A stretch of DNA of 64,000 bases from Leeuwenhoekiella marinoflava DSM 3653 (lineage in GTDB: Bacteria; Bacteroidota; Bacteroidia; Flavobacteriales; Flavobacteriaceae). Position 1 is the stretch's first letter. Every line of letters starts with the position of its first letter. Positions 52,869 through 61,206 of this stretch are shown here, piece by piece. The translations under genes were made by a program, and so were the position numbers. Location of the stretch: assembly GCF_900129005.1 (NCBI RefSeq), contig NZ_FQUN01000008.1, positions 62,001 through 126,000 of the forward strand, read 5' to 3'. The notes under the pieces were generated by a model. It did not search any database. It was not told the DNA's origin and saw only the letters and a program-made list of their open reading frames with translations.

Positions 52869-53960
52869 CTAAGCCTCTTCCATTCTTGAAATTTTCTTCT
52901 GATGGTTAATAGATTCCTGATGAATTGCTTTAAATACACGTAAGATAAATTCTTCACTTAAGTTATTTTTTTCGCCTTCAAGAATCATTGCTCCTAAGAT
53001 CTCATTCCAACGTTTAGACTGAAGAATAGCAACGTTATTTTCAGTTTTGAGTTCACCTATAGAGTCAGCAATTTTCATACGTTTCCCTAAACTTTCAATA
53101 AGTTGATGATCTACCACATCGATCTGGGTACGAAGTGTATTCAATTTATTATTGAATTCAGCTGCAGTACCTTCTTCTTTACGAATCTTAAGATCTTTCA
53201 TAATCTGAACAAGATGCGAAGGTGTAATTTGCTGTTTAGCATCACTCCAAGCATTGTCCGGATCGTAATGTGTTTCAACCATAATACCGTCGTAATTAAG
53301 ATCAAGACCAGTCTGACATAGATCAAAAATAATATCACGACGCCCTGCGATATGCGATGGATCTAAAATTAATGGAAGATCTGGAAACTCGTTCTGAAGA
53401 TCTACAGCAACTTGCCACTCCGGATTATTACGATAACGCGTCTTCTCATATGTAGAAAATCCTCTATGAATGACACCTAAATTTTTAACATCTTGGGTAT
53501 AAAAGCGCTCTACAGCACCTAGCCATAATGCTAAATCAGGGTTTACCGGGTTTTTAATAAGAACTGTCTTATCTGTTCCTTTAAGAGCTTCTGCAATTTC
53601 TTGAATATTAAAAGGAGAAACCGTTGTACGCGCTCCAATCCAAAGGATATCTATGTCATGCTTTAAAGCAAGCTCTACGTGATTAGGATTTGCAACTTCA
53701 GTAGTAGTTAGCATCCCGGTCTCTTCTTTAGCTTTCTGAAGCCACTTAAGACCTAAAGCTCCTACACCTTCAAACATTCCCGGACGGGTACGAGGTTTCC
53801 AAATACCTGCTCTAAAAACAGTAGCATCTGTGTCTTTTAGCTCGTGAGCAATTTTTAATACTTGCTCTTCAGTTTCTGCGCTACAAGGACCTGCGATTAC
53901 AAGCGGGTGATCTAAATTGAAAGCGTCTAACCAGTTTCTAAGTTCTTTCTTATTTTCCAT
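52869..53960 (-). CDS. Bifunctional DAHP synthase / chorismate mutase (type II)
   Basis: 363 residues from ATG 53958-53960; an in-frame TTG three codons upstream is less likely. Residues about 1-260: DAHP synthase with VIAGPCSAETEEQVL, IWIGARTTVSPFNIQE, LILDPSHIAGRRD and VETHYDPDNAWSDAKQ. Residues about 270-360: AroQ-type chorismate mutase (LNTLRTQIDVVDHQLIESLG). It makes DAHP and prephenate, the entry and branch points to Phe and Tyr. Last gene of the Phe/Tyr operon. Confidence 0.95.
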   Translation of the reverse strand: MENKKELRNWLDAFNLDHPLVIAGPCSAETEEQVLKIAHELKDTDATVFRAGIWKPRTRPGMFEGVGALGLKWLQKAKEETGMLTTTEVANPNHVELALKHDIDILWIGARTTVSPFNIQEIAEALKGTDKTVLIKNPVNPDLALWLGAVERFYTQDVKNLGVIHRGFSTYEKTRYRNNPEWQVAVDLQNEFPDLPLILDPSHIAGRRDIIFDLCQTGLDLNYDGIMVETHYDPDNAWSDAKQQITPSHLVQIMKDLKIRKEEGTAAEFNNKLNTLRTQIDVVDHQLIESLGKRMKIADSIGELKTENNVAILQSKRWNEILGAMILEGEKNNLSEEFILRVFKAIHQESINHQKKISRMEEA

Positions 53961-53988
53961 ATTCAACAAATTTACGGCATTTAACCGA

Positions 53989-54849
53989 TTACGATAATCC
54001 TTTAAGTATTGATTTTATGTGATTTGTATTGTGCATCTCGTTAAAAACTTCCTCATAATCTTCTGCTTCGAGCACGTTTTTAAAATGCGTTAAATTATTT
54101 ATGTACTCCGTTAAGCTCTCTAATACGTTAGCTTTATTCTCTTTAAATATCGGCGTCCAAGTACTGGGATTACTTTTTGCAAGACGCACCGTCGATGCAA
54201 AACCACTACCCGCCATATCAAAAATATCTTTCTCATTTTTCTCTTTCTCTATCACCGTTTTCCCAAGCATAAAGCTACTAATATGCGACAAATGAGACAC
54301 ATAAGCAATGTGCTTGTCGTGCGAATGCGGATTCATATACCTGATCTGCATCGGTAATGCTTTAAAAATCTGCATTGCTTTATCTAATAGATCTTCACGG
54401 GTTTGTTCTACCTCACAAAGAATCATTGTCTTGTCTTTAAACAAGTTTTCAATTGCCGCAGATGGACCGGAAAATTCGGTACCTGCTATAGGGTGTGCAG
54501 CTAAAAACTGATTGCGCTTAGGATGGTTTCTTACCGCATCACAAACACTTCCTTTAGTTGAACCTACATCTATCACCAATGCATTTTCTGCAATTGCATC
54601 TAAAACTGCCGGTAAAAACAAATTAGCCTGATCTACAGGAATAGACAAAATCACAAGATCTGCCTGACTCAAAGCTTCAAAACGAGATGAGTGATCTATC
54701 ACACCAAGACCTACTGCCTCATCAAGATGATCTACATTGCTATCAACGCCATAGATCGTACTTTCTGGCAAAACACGTTTTAGATCACGCGAAAGCGAAC
54801 CACCTATGAGTCCTATACCCAAAACAAATATGTTTTTAAAATCTTCCAA
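53989..54849 (-). CDS. tyrA: Prephenate dehydrogenase
   Basis: 286 residues. Rossmann start VLGIGLIGGSLSRDLKRV and catalytic-site AAHPIAGTEFSGPSAA. No ACT or chorismate mutase domain, so it lacks direct feedback binding. Oxidises prephenate to 4-hydroxyphenylpyruvate. It overlaps the aminotransferase gene by 14 bases. A CGCGAAAGCG element lies in its GGSLSRD codons (54787 onward). Confidence 0.94.
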   Translation of the reverse strand: MEDFKNIFVLGIGLIGGSLSRDLKRVLPESTIYGVDSNVDHLDEAVGLGVIDHSSRFEALSQADLVILSIPVDQANLFLPAVLDAIAENALVIDVGSTKGSVCDAVRNHPKRNQFLAAHPIAGTEFSGPSAAIENLFKDKTMILCEVEQTREDLLDKAMQIFKALPMQIRYMNPHSHDKHIAYVSHLSHISSFMLGKTVIEKEKNEKDIFDMAGSGFASTVRLAKSNPSTWTPIFKENKANVLESLTEYINNLTHFKNVLEAEDYEEVFNEMHNTNHIKSILKGLS

Positions 54850-55984
54850 TGGCTTCTTTGATTTTATCTTCGGTTACACAAAGTGAAAAACGAATATATC
54901 CTGCTCCCTGAGAGCCAAAAATACTTCCCGGGGTTAAAAACACGCTTTTGTTTATTAAAATATCATCTATAAATGCTTCTGCATCACCAGCTCCTTCTGG
55001 TAATTTCGCCCAGATGAACATACCGGCTGCATTTTTATCATACGTACAACCTATCAAATCAGCCAACTTCCACATGTGTTCTCTTCGGCTTTTATAAACC
55101 TGATTGAGTTCGTTAAACCACTCTTTGTCTTCTTTCAAAACAGCAGCAGCTCCTTTTTGAATTCCATAGAACATACCGCTATCCATATTACTTTTTACAG
55201 TTAAAACAGTATTTATATAATCTGAAGAACCCAACAACATCCCCACTCTCCAACCACTCATATTGAATGATTTGCTCAAAGAGTTTAATTCTATAGCTAC
55301 CTCTTTTGCTCCCGCTATACTTAAAATACTCTGTGGATTTTCATTTAAGATGAAACTATACGGGTTATCATTTACTAATAAAATCGAGTTTGTTTTTGCA
55401 AAAGCTACAAGCTCTTCAAAATCTGCTGTAGTTGCTTTAGCTCCTGTAGGCATATGTGGATAGTTTACCCACATCAATTTTACCTTACTCAGGTCTTTTT
55501 TGGCTAAAGCTTCATAATCTGGCATCCAGTTATTTGAAGCATCAAGATTGTAATAAACCGGTTCTGCTTCGACCAGACGTGTCACTGAAGTATAGGTAGG
55601 GTAACCTGGATTAGGTATCAATACCTCATCTCCCGGGTTTAAGAAAGCCATACTGATATGCATGATTCCTTCTTTTGAACCCATTAAAGGCAATATTTCA
55701 CTTTCAGCATCTAGACTTACGCCATATCGCGCTTCGTAAAACTCAGACATTGCCTTAGTCAGCTCTGGTAAGCCTTTGTAACTCTGATATTGATGTGCAG
55801 GACCGTCTAAAAGAGACTTGGTCAACGCATCGATCACATGTGGTGGCGGTGGCAAATCTGGACTACCTATACCCATATTGATTATAGGCTTACCTGCTGC
55901 TGCAAGCGCTCGAACTTCTTTTAGCTTTCGCGAAAAGTAGTACTCTGAGGTCTGGTTTAACCGCTTAGCCGATTCTATAATCAT
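54836..55984 (-). CDS. PLP-dependent aminotransferase (aromatic amino acid synthesis)
   Basis: 382 residues, fold type I. PLP Lys in ELNSLSKSFNMSGWRVG; GMGSPDLPPPPHVI-like start (INMGIGSPDLPPPPHVID), VNYPHMPTGAKATTADF and a conserved Arg near FSLCVTEDKI. From context it transfers the amino group to phenylpyruvate or 4-hydroxyphenylpyruvate. It overlaps pheA by 4 bases. CTTTCGCGAAAAG at 55925-55937 encodes FSRKL. Confidence 0.92.
   Translation of the reverse strand: MIIESAKRLNQTSEYYFSRKLKEVRALAAAGKPIINMGIGSPDLPPPPHVIDALTKSLLDGPAHQYQSYKGLPELTKAMSEFYEARYGVSLDAESEILPLMGSKEGIMHISMAFLNPGDEVLIPNPGYPTYTSVTRLVEAEPVYYNLDASNNWMPDYEALAKKDLSKVKLMWVNYPHMPTGAKATTADFEELVAFAKTNSILLVNDNPYSFILNENPQSILSIAGAKEVAIELNSLSKSFNMSGWRVGMLLGSSDYINTVLTVKSNMDSGMFYGIQKGAAAVLKEDKEWFNELNQVYKSRREHMWKLADLIGCTYDKNAAGMFIWAKLPEGAGDAEAFIDDILINKSVFLTPGSIFGSQGAGYIRFSLCVTEDKIKEAIGRF
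55925..55937. repeat. In-gene palindrome CTTTCGCGAAAAG (aminotransferase)
   Basis: Core TTTCGCGAAA, in-frame as FSRKL, identical over 13 bases to the dnaG copy. Confidence 0.6.
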
Positions 55985-56805
55985 CCTTTTCTATTTTTAT
56001 ATTCGCCCAAAACTTTAAATTCAAGCGCCATGATATTCAACAATTTTTTTGCTTTTTCGAAGTCTGCGTAATTATCAAAAGTAACATCAACAAAAAACGA
56101 ATACTTCCACGGTGTTTCGATAACTGGTAAAGACTGAATTTTAGTAAGATTCAATCTGCAATCGCTCATCACGTTCAGTACTGCTGCCAGACTTCCACGT
56201 TTGTGATCTGCCAGAAATTTAACCGAAGCCTTATCCGGAATTTCTGCTTCTGTTCTACCGTTTGTATTCAGAATAAAGAAACGCGTCGAATTCTCTTTTA
56301 TAGTCTGAATATCTTCAGCAATCACATCTAATCCATAAATCTGTGCAGCTGTAACTCCAGCAATTGCTCCAACCCCTTTCAAATTTCCATCGGCGATACG
56401 CTTTGCAGCTCCCGCAGTATCATCATCTTCAACCAGCCTAATGTGTTCTTTATCTTTAAAAAACTCCTTGCATTGCAACAAAGCCATCGGGTGCGACCAG
56501 ACTTCTTGAATATCCTCTAACTGCTGACCAGGCATGACCATCAGGTTTTGACTTATTGCCAGATAGCGCTCTCCTTCTATATTCAACGCATGGTTATCAA
56601 TCAATGCGTAGTTCGGTATTATGCTTCCTGCTATAGAATTTTCTATAGCCATGACTGCATCTGTCGCCTCGCCTTTTACCAGACAATTCACCAGCTCTTG
56701 AAAGCTACGGCAATCTATCACCTCCACATCTTCAGCAAAAAAATCCTGAGCGACTTTATGATGAAAAGAACCTTTAATTCCCTGTATGGCTACTTTATGT
56801 TTCAA
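55981..56805 (-). CDS. pheA: Prephenate dehydratase
   Basis: 274 residues, no chorismate mutase domain. Catalytic region with AIENSIAGSIIPNYALID and the TRF motif in KENSTRFFILNT. C-terminal ACT domain (KFLADHKRGSLAAVLNVMSD). The usual Phe-binding motif ESRP is replaced by IQSLPV, so feedback inhibition may be weak. First structural gene, 23 bases beyond the attenuator poly-T. Controlled by the leader described below. Confidence 0.93.
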   Translation of the reverse strand: MKHKVAIQGIKGSFHHKVAQDFFAEDVEVIDCRSFQELVNCLVKGEATDAVMAIENSIAGSIIPNYALIDNHALNIEGERYLAISQNLMVMPGQQLEDIQEVWSHPMALLQCKEFFKDKEHIRLVEDDDTAGAAKRIADGNLKGVGAIAGVTAAQIYGLDVIAEDIQTIKENSTRFFILNTNGRTEAEIPDKASVKFLADHKRGSLAAVLNVMSDCRLNLTKIQSLPVIETPWKYSFFVDVTFDNYADFEKAKKLLNIMALEFKVLGEYKNRKG

Positions 56806-56828
56806 TTACTTCTAGTTCAGTTTATAAC

Positions 56829-56856
56829 AAAAAAAATCCCGATTTTTAAATCGGGA
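56829..56856 (-). terminator. Attenuator terminator in the pheA leader
   Basis: TCCCGATTT (56837-56845) and AAATCGGGA (56848-56856) pair as a short, stable hairpin; on the minus strand it is followed by eight T (56829-56836). It lies between the leader peptide and pheA, so it must be avoided for expression. Confidence 0.9.
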
Positions 56857-56899
56857 CCCTATGATATTGTATTACTACACGTTACTCTATAGCGGTCCC
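56853..56899 (-). promoter_or_regulatory. Antiterminator arms of the pheA attenuator
   Basis: On the minus strand GGGACCGCTAT (complement of 56889-56899) can pair with ATAGGGTCCC (complement of 56853-56862) in 10 base pairs with one bulged G. The second arm shares TCCC with the terminator stem, so the two structures exclude each other. The first arm is the end of the leader peptide gene and would be covered by a ribosome at its stop. Confidence 0.85.
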
Positions 56900-56967
56900 A
56901 TCTCTCTCCAGAAGAAAAAGAAATAATAACGGTTAAAAAAGTAAGGTACGTAAGACATGTGTTTCAT
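56887..56967 (-). CDS. Phe/Tyr leader peptide (26 aa)
   Basis: ATG at 56965-56967, TAG at 56887-56889. It begins MKHMSYVPYFFNR, continues YYFFFFW and ends REMGPL. Eleven of 26 residues are aromatic: Phe at 10, 11 and 16-19, Tyr at 6, 9, 14 and 15, Trp at 20. The GGA CCG CTA TAG end is one arm of the antiterminator. This is the classical leader of ribosome-mediated attenuation: scarcity of charged tRNA-Phe or tRNA-Tyr stalls the ribosome and frees the antiterminator. Confidence 0.9.
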   Translation of the reverse strand: MKHMSYVPYFFNRYYFFFFWREMGPL

Positions 56968-57027
56968 TAATTATGCTGCTAAAGTACTTAAATAAATAAG
57001 AAGAGCTTTAAAAGCTTTGAACTTTTA

Positions 57028-57035
57028 CAAATATT
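57028..57035 (-). promoter_or_regulatory. Candidate -7 element of the Phe/Tyr operon
   Basis: AATATTTG on the minus strand, one mismatch from TAnnTTTG, 61 bases upstream of the leader AUG. No clear -33 TTG. The rest of the 264-base gap to gldA (56968-57231) is AT-rich with no coding frame that I can support. Confidence 0.35.
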
Positions 57036-57231
57036 AAGGAAAAATCACATAATATTTAAAGAAAATAAAATAGAACTCAGTTTTCAAGGTACTTTATTAA
57101 AAAATATTTTTTAATTGCTTTAATTGAGCAGCTCTATTTTTATATTGAATTAATTTTAAGGTTTTGAAAACAGCTGTCTGATTGCGATTTGTTTACTTTT
57201 AACTTTTAAAGTTCCCTTATTTTAAGCCAGT

Positions 57232-58125
57232 ATGTCTATAACTGTAGAGGCCATAACAAAAATGTACGGTGCTCAGAAAGCACTTGACGATTTATCATTT
57301 TCGGTCAAAAAAGGTGAAATCACCGGTTTCTTAGGTCCTAACGGTGCCGGTAAAAGCACGATGATGAAAATCTTGACCACCTACCTCAAACAATCATCAG
57401 GAGCTGCTTTTGTAGATGGTTTTTCTACTGAAAAAGAAGCTTTAGAGGTTCAAAAACGTGTGGGTTATCTCGCAGAAAACAATCCGTTATACTCGGAAAT
57501 GTATATTAAAGAGTATCTTAAACTTCACGCTGACCTAAACCACACTTCAAAAGATCGCATAGCTGAAGTTATCGCACTTACCGGTTTACAACCCGAAGTA
57601 ACTAAGAAAATCAAACAATTAAGTAAAGGTTACAAACAACGTGTAGGCTTGGCTGCTGCCTTAATACACGATCCTGAAGTTCTAATTCTTGACGAACCGA
57701 CAACTGGTCTTGACCCTAACCAATTGAAAGAAATACGTGAACTCATTAAAACTATTGGTAAAACCAAAACCGTTTTGCTCTCTACACACATTATGCAAGA
57801 GGTTGAAGCTATTTGTGATCGGGTCATTATACTTAATAAAGGGAAGATTGTTGCAGACAGACAACTAGAAGAACTAAAAGCCGGTAGTGAACAAATTATT
57901 AAAGTAGAATTTGATTATCGTGTAGAGGAAGCAGCTCTTAAGAATTTACCTAAAGTAAATTATGTGAATAACACAGAAGGCTTGATCTACGAAATCAGTT
58001 TTGATACGCAAAAAGATATGCGATCTGTGTTATTTGATTTTGCGCATGATAACGGACTAAAAACGCTACAGCTTTCTCGTATAAATATTTCTTTAGAACA
58101 ACTTTTTCAACAACTCACCAGCTAA
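57232..58125 (+). CDS. gldA: Gliding motility ABC transporter ATP-binding protein GldA
   Basis: 297 residues. Walker A GFLGPNGAGKSTMMKIL, signature LSKGYKQRVGLAAAL, Walker B EVLILDEPTTGLDPNQ and switch His LLSTHIMQEVEAIC. The sequence closely follows GldA of Flavobacterium (GYLAENNPLYSEMYIKEYL; SLEQLFQQLTS end). It is the ATPase of the GldA-GldF-GldG exporter; gldF and gldG are not in the window. Confidence 0.9.
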   Translation: MSITVEAITKMYGAQKALDDLSFSVKKGEITGFLGPNGAGKSTMMKILTTYLKQSSGAAFVDGFSTEKEALEVQKRVGYLAENNPLYSEMYIKEYLKLHADLNHTSKDRIAEVIALTGLQPEVTKKIKQLSKGYKQRVGLAAALIHDPEVLILDEPTTGLDPNQLKEIRELIKTIGKTKTVLLSTHIMQEVEAICDRVIILNKGKIVADRQLEELKAGSEQIIKVEFDYRVEEAALKNLPKVNYVNNTEGLIYEISFDTQKDMRSVLFDFAHDNGLKTLQLSRINISLEQLFQQLTS

Positions 58126-58134
58126 GCACACCCA

Positions 58135-59190
58135 ATGGTTTTATACGGATTCGCCTTATTTTTAATAGTAATTGCCCTTTTACCGCTTACCCAAGGAACT
58201 CACTGGATTATTAGAGGCTGGGATTTTATAAGAGTTCAAACCTGTTTTCTTCAGGCCTTGGTTATCGCACTGTTGGCTATTTTTGAATTTCCAGTAAACG
58301 AATGGCAATACATTATAGCTATTAGTTTGCTTGCTACTCTCTTATTTCAACTTTATGTAGTTTTCCCATACACTCATTTTTATCCATTACGTGATTCTAA
58401 ACCTGATAATCCAGATTCTCTTAGACAAATAAGTTTGCTGAGCTCTAATGTATTGCAAACCAATAAAGAATATAAAAAACTCATAGAGCAGGTTAATATA
58501 CACACTCCAGACCTCCTACTTGTTATGGAGACTGATGAGAACTGGGAAAACGGTTTAAAAGAACTAGAAAAAGATTATCCTAACGTTGTACGGGTTCCTT
58601 TAGATAATTTCTACGGAATGCATTTGTACAGCAAATACGAGTTAGCAGAAACTCAAGTAAATTACCTAGTAGAAAAAGATGTACCTTCAATTTTCACTAA
58701 AGTCTATTTTGGAAGCGACAAACCTCTAGAATTGATTTGTGTTCACCCGGCGCCTCCAAGCCCAACTGAAAATGAAACTTCAGAAGAACGCGATGCAGAA
58801 CTTCTAATTGTAGGCAAAGCAGTACGTAAATTAAATGCTGATCATCCTATTCTTGTTTGTGGAGACCTCAACGATGTGGTGTGGTCTCGGGTGAGCAGAT
58901 TATTTGCAAAAATAACCGGACTCATAGATCCTAGAATTGGTAGAGGTTTATTTCCTACATTTCACGCAGACTACTGGTACTTGCGTTTTCCTATTGATCA
59001 TTTATTTCATTCAAAAAATATTGTTGTAGATTGTATGCAACGACTTCCCAATATAGGATCTGACCACTACCCTATGTTCTTTACGTTATGGCTGGAAAAT
59101 GGCGAAAAGGTTGAAAAACCAAAAATTGAATCTGAAATAAATGAGGAAGTTGAAGAGCGAATAGAAGAAGGTCTGGAGCGCGCTGAATAA
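58135..59190 (+). CDS. Membrane-anchored endonuclease/exonuclease/phosphatase family protein
   Basis: 351 residues. Three N-terminal membrane segments (about 1-80), then an EEP domain: ISLLSSNVLQTNKEYKKLIE, LLVMETDENWENGL (Glu), PILVCGDLNDVVWSRVS (Asp/Asn) and the catalytic NIGSDHYPMFF. The catalytic residues are present. It probably acts outside or at the membrane on a phosphodiester or phosphate ester. It starts 9 bases after gldA. Acidic C-terminus. Confidence 0.85.
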   Translation: MVLYGFALFLIVIALLPLTQGTHWIIRGWDFIRVQTCFLQALVIALLAIFEFPVNEWQYIIAISLLATLLFQLYVVFPYTHFYPLRDSKPDNPDSLRQISLLSSNVLQTNKEYKKLIEQVNIHTPDLLLVMETDENWENGLKELEKDYPNVVRVPLDNFYGMHLYSKYELAETQVNYLVEKDVPSIFTKVYFGSDKPLELICVHPAPPSPTENETSEERDAELLIVGKAVRKLNADHPILVCGDLNDVVWSRVSRLFAKITGLIDPRIGRGLFPTFHADYWYLRFPIDHLFHSKNIVVDCMQRLPNIGSDHYPMFFTLWLENGEKVEKPKIESEINEEVEERIEEGLERAE

Positions 59191-59222
59191 TTACTTTATT
59201 ATCACTTCAATTACAAGGAATC

Positions 59223-59245
59223 AAAAAAGCCTCCTTACGGAGGCT
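59223..59245 (-). terminator. Terminator of the candidate small RNA
   Basis: AGCCTCC (59228-59234), loop TTAC, GGAGGCT (59239-59245), then TTTTTT on the minus strand. It could also back up termination of the antiporter transcript. Confidence 0.8.
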
Positions 59246-59309
59246 CCAACTGTCAGGTCTAATGTTCATAATAAACGAGCCCCCTAAACCCAACCTGACA
59301 TACTTTTAC
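59223..59309 (-). ncRNA. Candidate orphan small RNA (about 87 nt)
   Basis: On the minus strand a -7 box TAGGTTTG (complement of 59316-59323) is followed by ACCTGACA/TGTCAGGT arms (59293-59300 and 59251-59258) and then a terminator AGCCTCC..GGAGGCT with six T (59223-59245). No supported gene follows in this direction, so the unit stands alone. A five-codon AUG frame (MSGWV) lies in the first arm. The -33 element is at 15 bases, shorter than usual. Confidence 0.5.
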
Positions 59310-59420
59310 CTTATTCAAACCTATAATTTATACTTGTTCAAAAATAAACATATTTATTATTTAAAATAATTAAAATGCATAAATAATGACTTTGAATGCT
59401 AAAAACTCAATATAAGGCAT

Positions 59421-59439
59421 AAAAAAACCTCTAAAGAGG
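59421..59439 (-). terminator. Terminator after the antiporter gene
   Basis: CCTCT (59428-59432), AA, AGAGG (59435-59439); on the minus strand it runs into TTTTTTT. A short stem, 35 bases after the antiporter stop. Confidence 0.6.
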
Positions 59440-59473
59440 CTTTTCAAATTATACTTCAGTTAAAATTAATACT

Positions 59474-60733
59474 TTATACTTCTTCAGGTTTACTATCTCT
59501 TACTCCAAGTTTTTTAATAACAGAACCTACGGTAAGCCCCTGTACGAGAATTGAAAAAATCACGATAATGTAAGTTATTACTAAAAATAGTTCGCGATGC
59601 ATATCTTGAGTGAGGCTCAGCGCCAAAGCAATTGAAATACCACCACGCAAACCACCCCAAGTCATAATCACATCGGTACGGGGCACAAAATTGAGGTGTT
59701 TTTCAAAAAAGTTTATAGGGATCAGTAGTGAGACATATCTACAAATCAGCACTACTGGAATCGCAATTAAGCCTGCAATAATTGCCGGAATCTCAAAGCT
59801 TATGATTAGCATTTCCATACCAATTAACACAAACAAAATGGTGTTTAGTAAGATATCTATCAGCTCCCAGAATTTATCTACATAGGTTTCGGTAAGTTCA
59901 GACATCGTGTGTTTACGTGCTGTATCATTTCCTACTAAAAGTCCTGCAGTTACCATTGCTAATGGCGCAGACATATGAAGTTTCTGCGCAGCTACTGTAC
60001 CGCACATTACCGCAGCAAGCGTGATAATTACTTCAATATCATAATCATTTATAGATTTTAGCAACTTATAAGTCAAAAATCCTATTCCTAAACCTAATGC
60101 GATTCCTCCTAAAACTTCAAGGCCAAATAACTCTAAAATATCGCCAGGAGTAACCGGTTCTGAAGAGCCTGCTATTTTAAAAATGGTGAGAAATACTACA
60201 ACACCAACTCCGTCATTAAAAAGAGATTCTCCCACAATCTTAGTTTCCAAATTCTTTGGCGCACCGGCTTTTTTGAGAATTCCTAAAACGGCTATAGGAT
60301 CTGTAGGTGAAATCAATGCCCCAAACAATAAGCAATAAATAAAATCCACATCAAGCCCCAACATCATAAGCACATAATACAAAGCACCACCAACGAGAAA
60401 TGTAGAGGTAAGAACACCTACTGTTGCAAATACAATAACCGGCCAACGCTGTACTCTGAGTTGTTCAAAATTAGTATGTAGCGCACCCGCAAAAAGCAAG
60501 AAACTCAACATCCCATCCAGAAGAACTTTCTCAAAATCTATACTGCTTATTATTTCTTTTTCAGCTTCTAATAAAGTATCATCATAGTAAGCAATTCCCA
60601 AAACTCCTAATGTAAACAGAAGGGTTATTAGCATCAAGCCTATTGTGTTCGGCAGTTTGAGAAAACGTACGTTGATATAGCCAAAAACGGCGGCAAGACC
60701 TACTAAAATTGCAGTAATTAGATAATAATCCAT
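59474..60733 (-). CDS. Na+/H+ (cation:proton) antiporter, CPA1/NhaP-like
   Basis: 419 residues, about 12 membrane helices. Ion-binding region [32 protein letters not shown] and the [15 protein letters not shown] motif are typical of CPA1 transporters. Exchanges sodium or potassium for protons to balance pH and salt, consistent with a marine bacterium. No long cytosolic C-terminal domain. Confidence 0.9.
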   Translation of the reverse strand: MDYYLITAILVGLAAVFGYINVRFLKLPNTIGLMLITLLFTLGVLGIAYYDDTLLEAEKEIISSIDFEKVLLDGMLSFLLFAGALHTNFEQLRVQRWPVIVFATVGVLTSTFLVGGALYYVLMMLGLDVDFIYCLLFGALISPTDPIAVLGILKKAGAPKNLETKIVGESLFNDGVGVVVFLTIFKIAGSSEPVTPGDILELFGLEVLGGIALGLGIGFLTYKLLKSINDYDIEVIITLAAVMCGTVAAQKLHMSAPLAMVTAGLLVGNDTARKHTMSELTETYVDKFWELIDILLNTILFVLIGMEMLIISFEIPAIIAGLIAIPVVLICRYVSLLIPINFFEKHLNFVPRTDVIMTWGGLRGGISIALALSLTQDMHRELFLVITYIIVIFSILVQGLTVGSVIKKLGVRDSKPEEV

Positions 60734-60742
60734 AGAAATTTA

Positions 60743-61186
60743 TTAGAGCTTATTGGTGTTTATTTCAATCCAGTATCCGTCTGGATCGGTAAGGTAAATC
60801 TGCCGTACACCATCAGGTCTTGTATTTGTAGTACCAGCTTCTCCAGGCCAATTCTCAAAAGGAATATTCTTAGATTTTAAAAACTTCATAAAACCATCAA
60901 GATCATCAATATTCAAAGCTAAATGAACTCCTTTGTGCGGTTTGAATTCTTCTTCACTTGCTATCAAATGAATCTGAACCTTATTATCTAAAGCAAACCA
61001 TCTAAATTTTGGTCCCAACCCCGCATTATCAATTTCTGGTAACCCCAGAATATCACTGTAAAAAGCTGCTGCTTTATCTAAGTCTTTAACCAAAAGAGCA
61101 TCGTGGTCTTTAGTAAGTTTAAAATCTTGCGCTATCATCGTGTGTAAAAAAAATAAATTAATAAGAATAATAAAACCGATTTTCAT
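60743..61186 (-). CDS. VOC superfamily (glyoxalase-like) protein with signal peptide
   Basis: 147 residues from ATG 61184-61186 (MKIGFIILINLFFLHTMIAQ), which gives a signal peptide and a 20-base gap to the glucosidase stop. An earlier frame start inside that gene is rejected. VOC fold: DHDALLVKDLDKAAAFYSDI, then HLALNIDDLDGFM and IYLTDPDGYWIEINTNKL. The secreted location is unusual for the family. Substrate unknown. Confidence 0.85.
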   Translation of the reverse strand: MKIGFIILINLFFLHTMIAQDFKLTKDHDALLVKDLDKAAAFYSDILGLPEIDNAGLGPKFRWFALDNKVQIHLIASEEEFKPHKGVHLALNIDDLDGFMKFLKSKNIPFENWPGEAGTTNTRPDGVRQIYLTDPDGYWIEINTNKL

Positions 61187-61206
61187 GATTTGAGATTGAA
61201 TTATTA

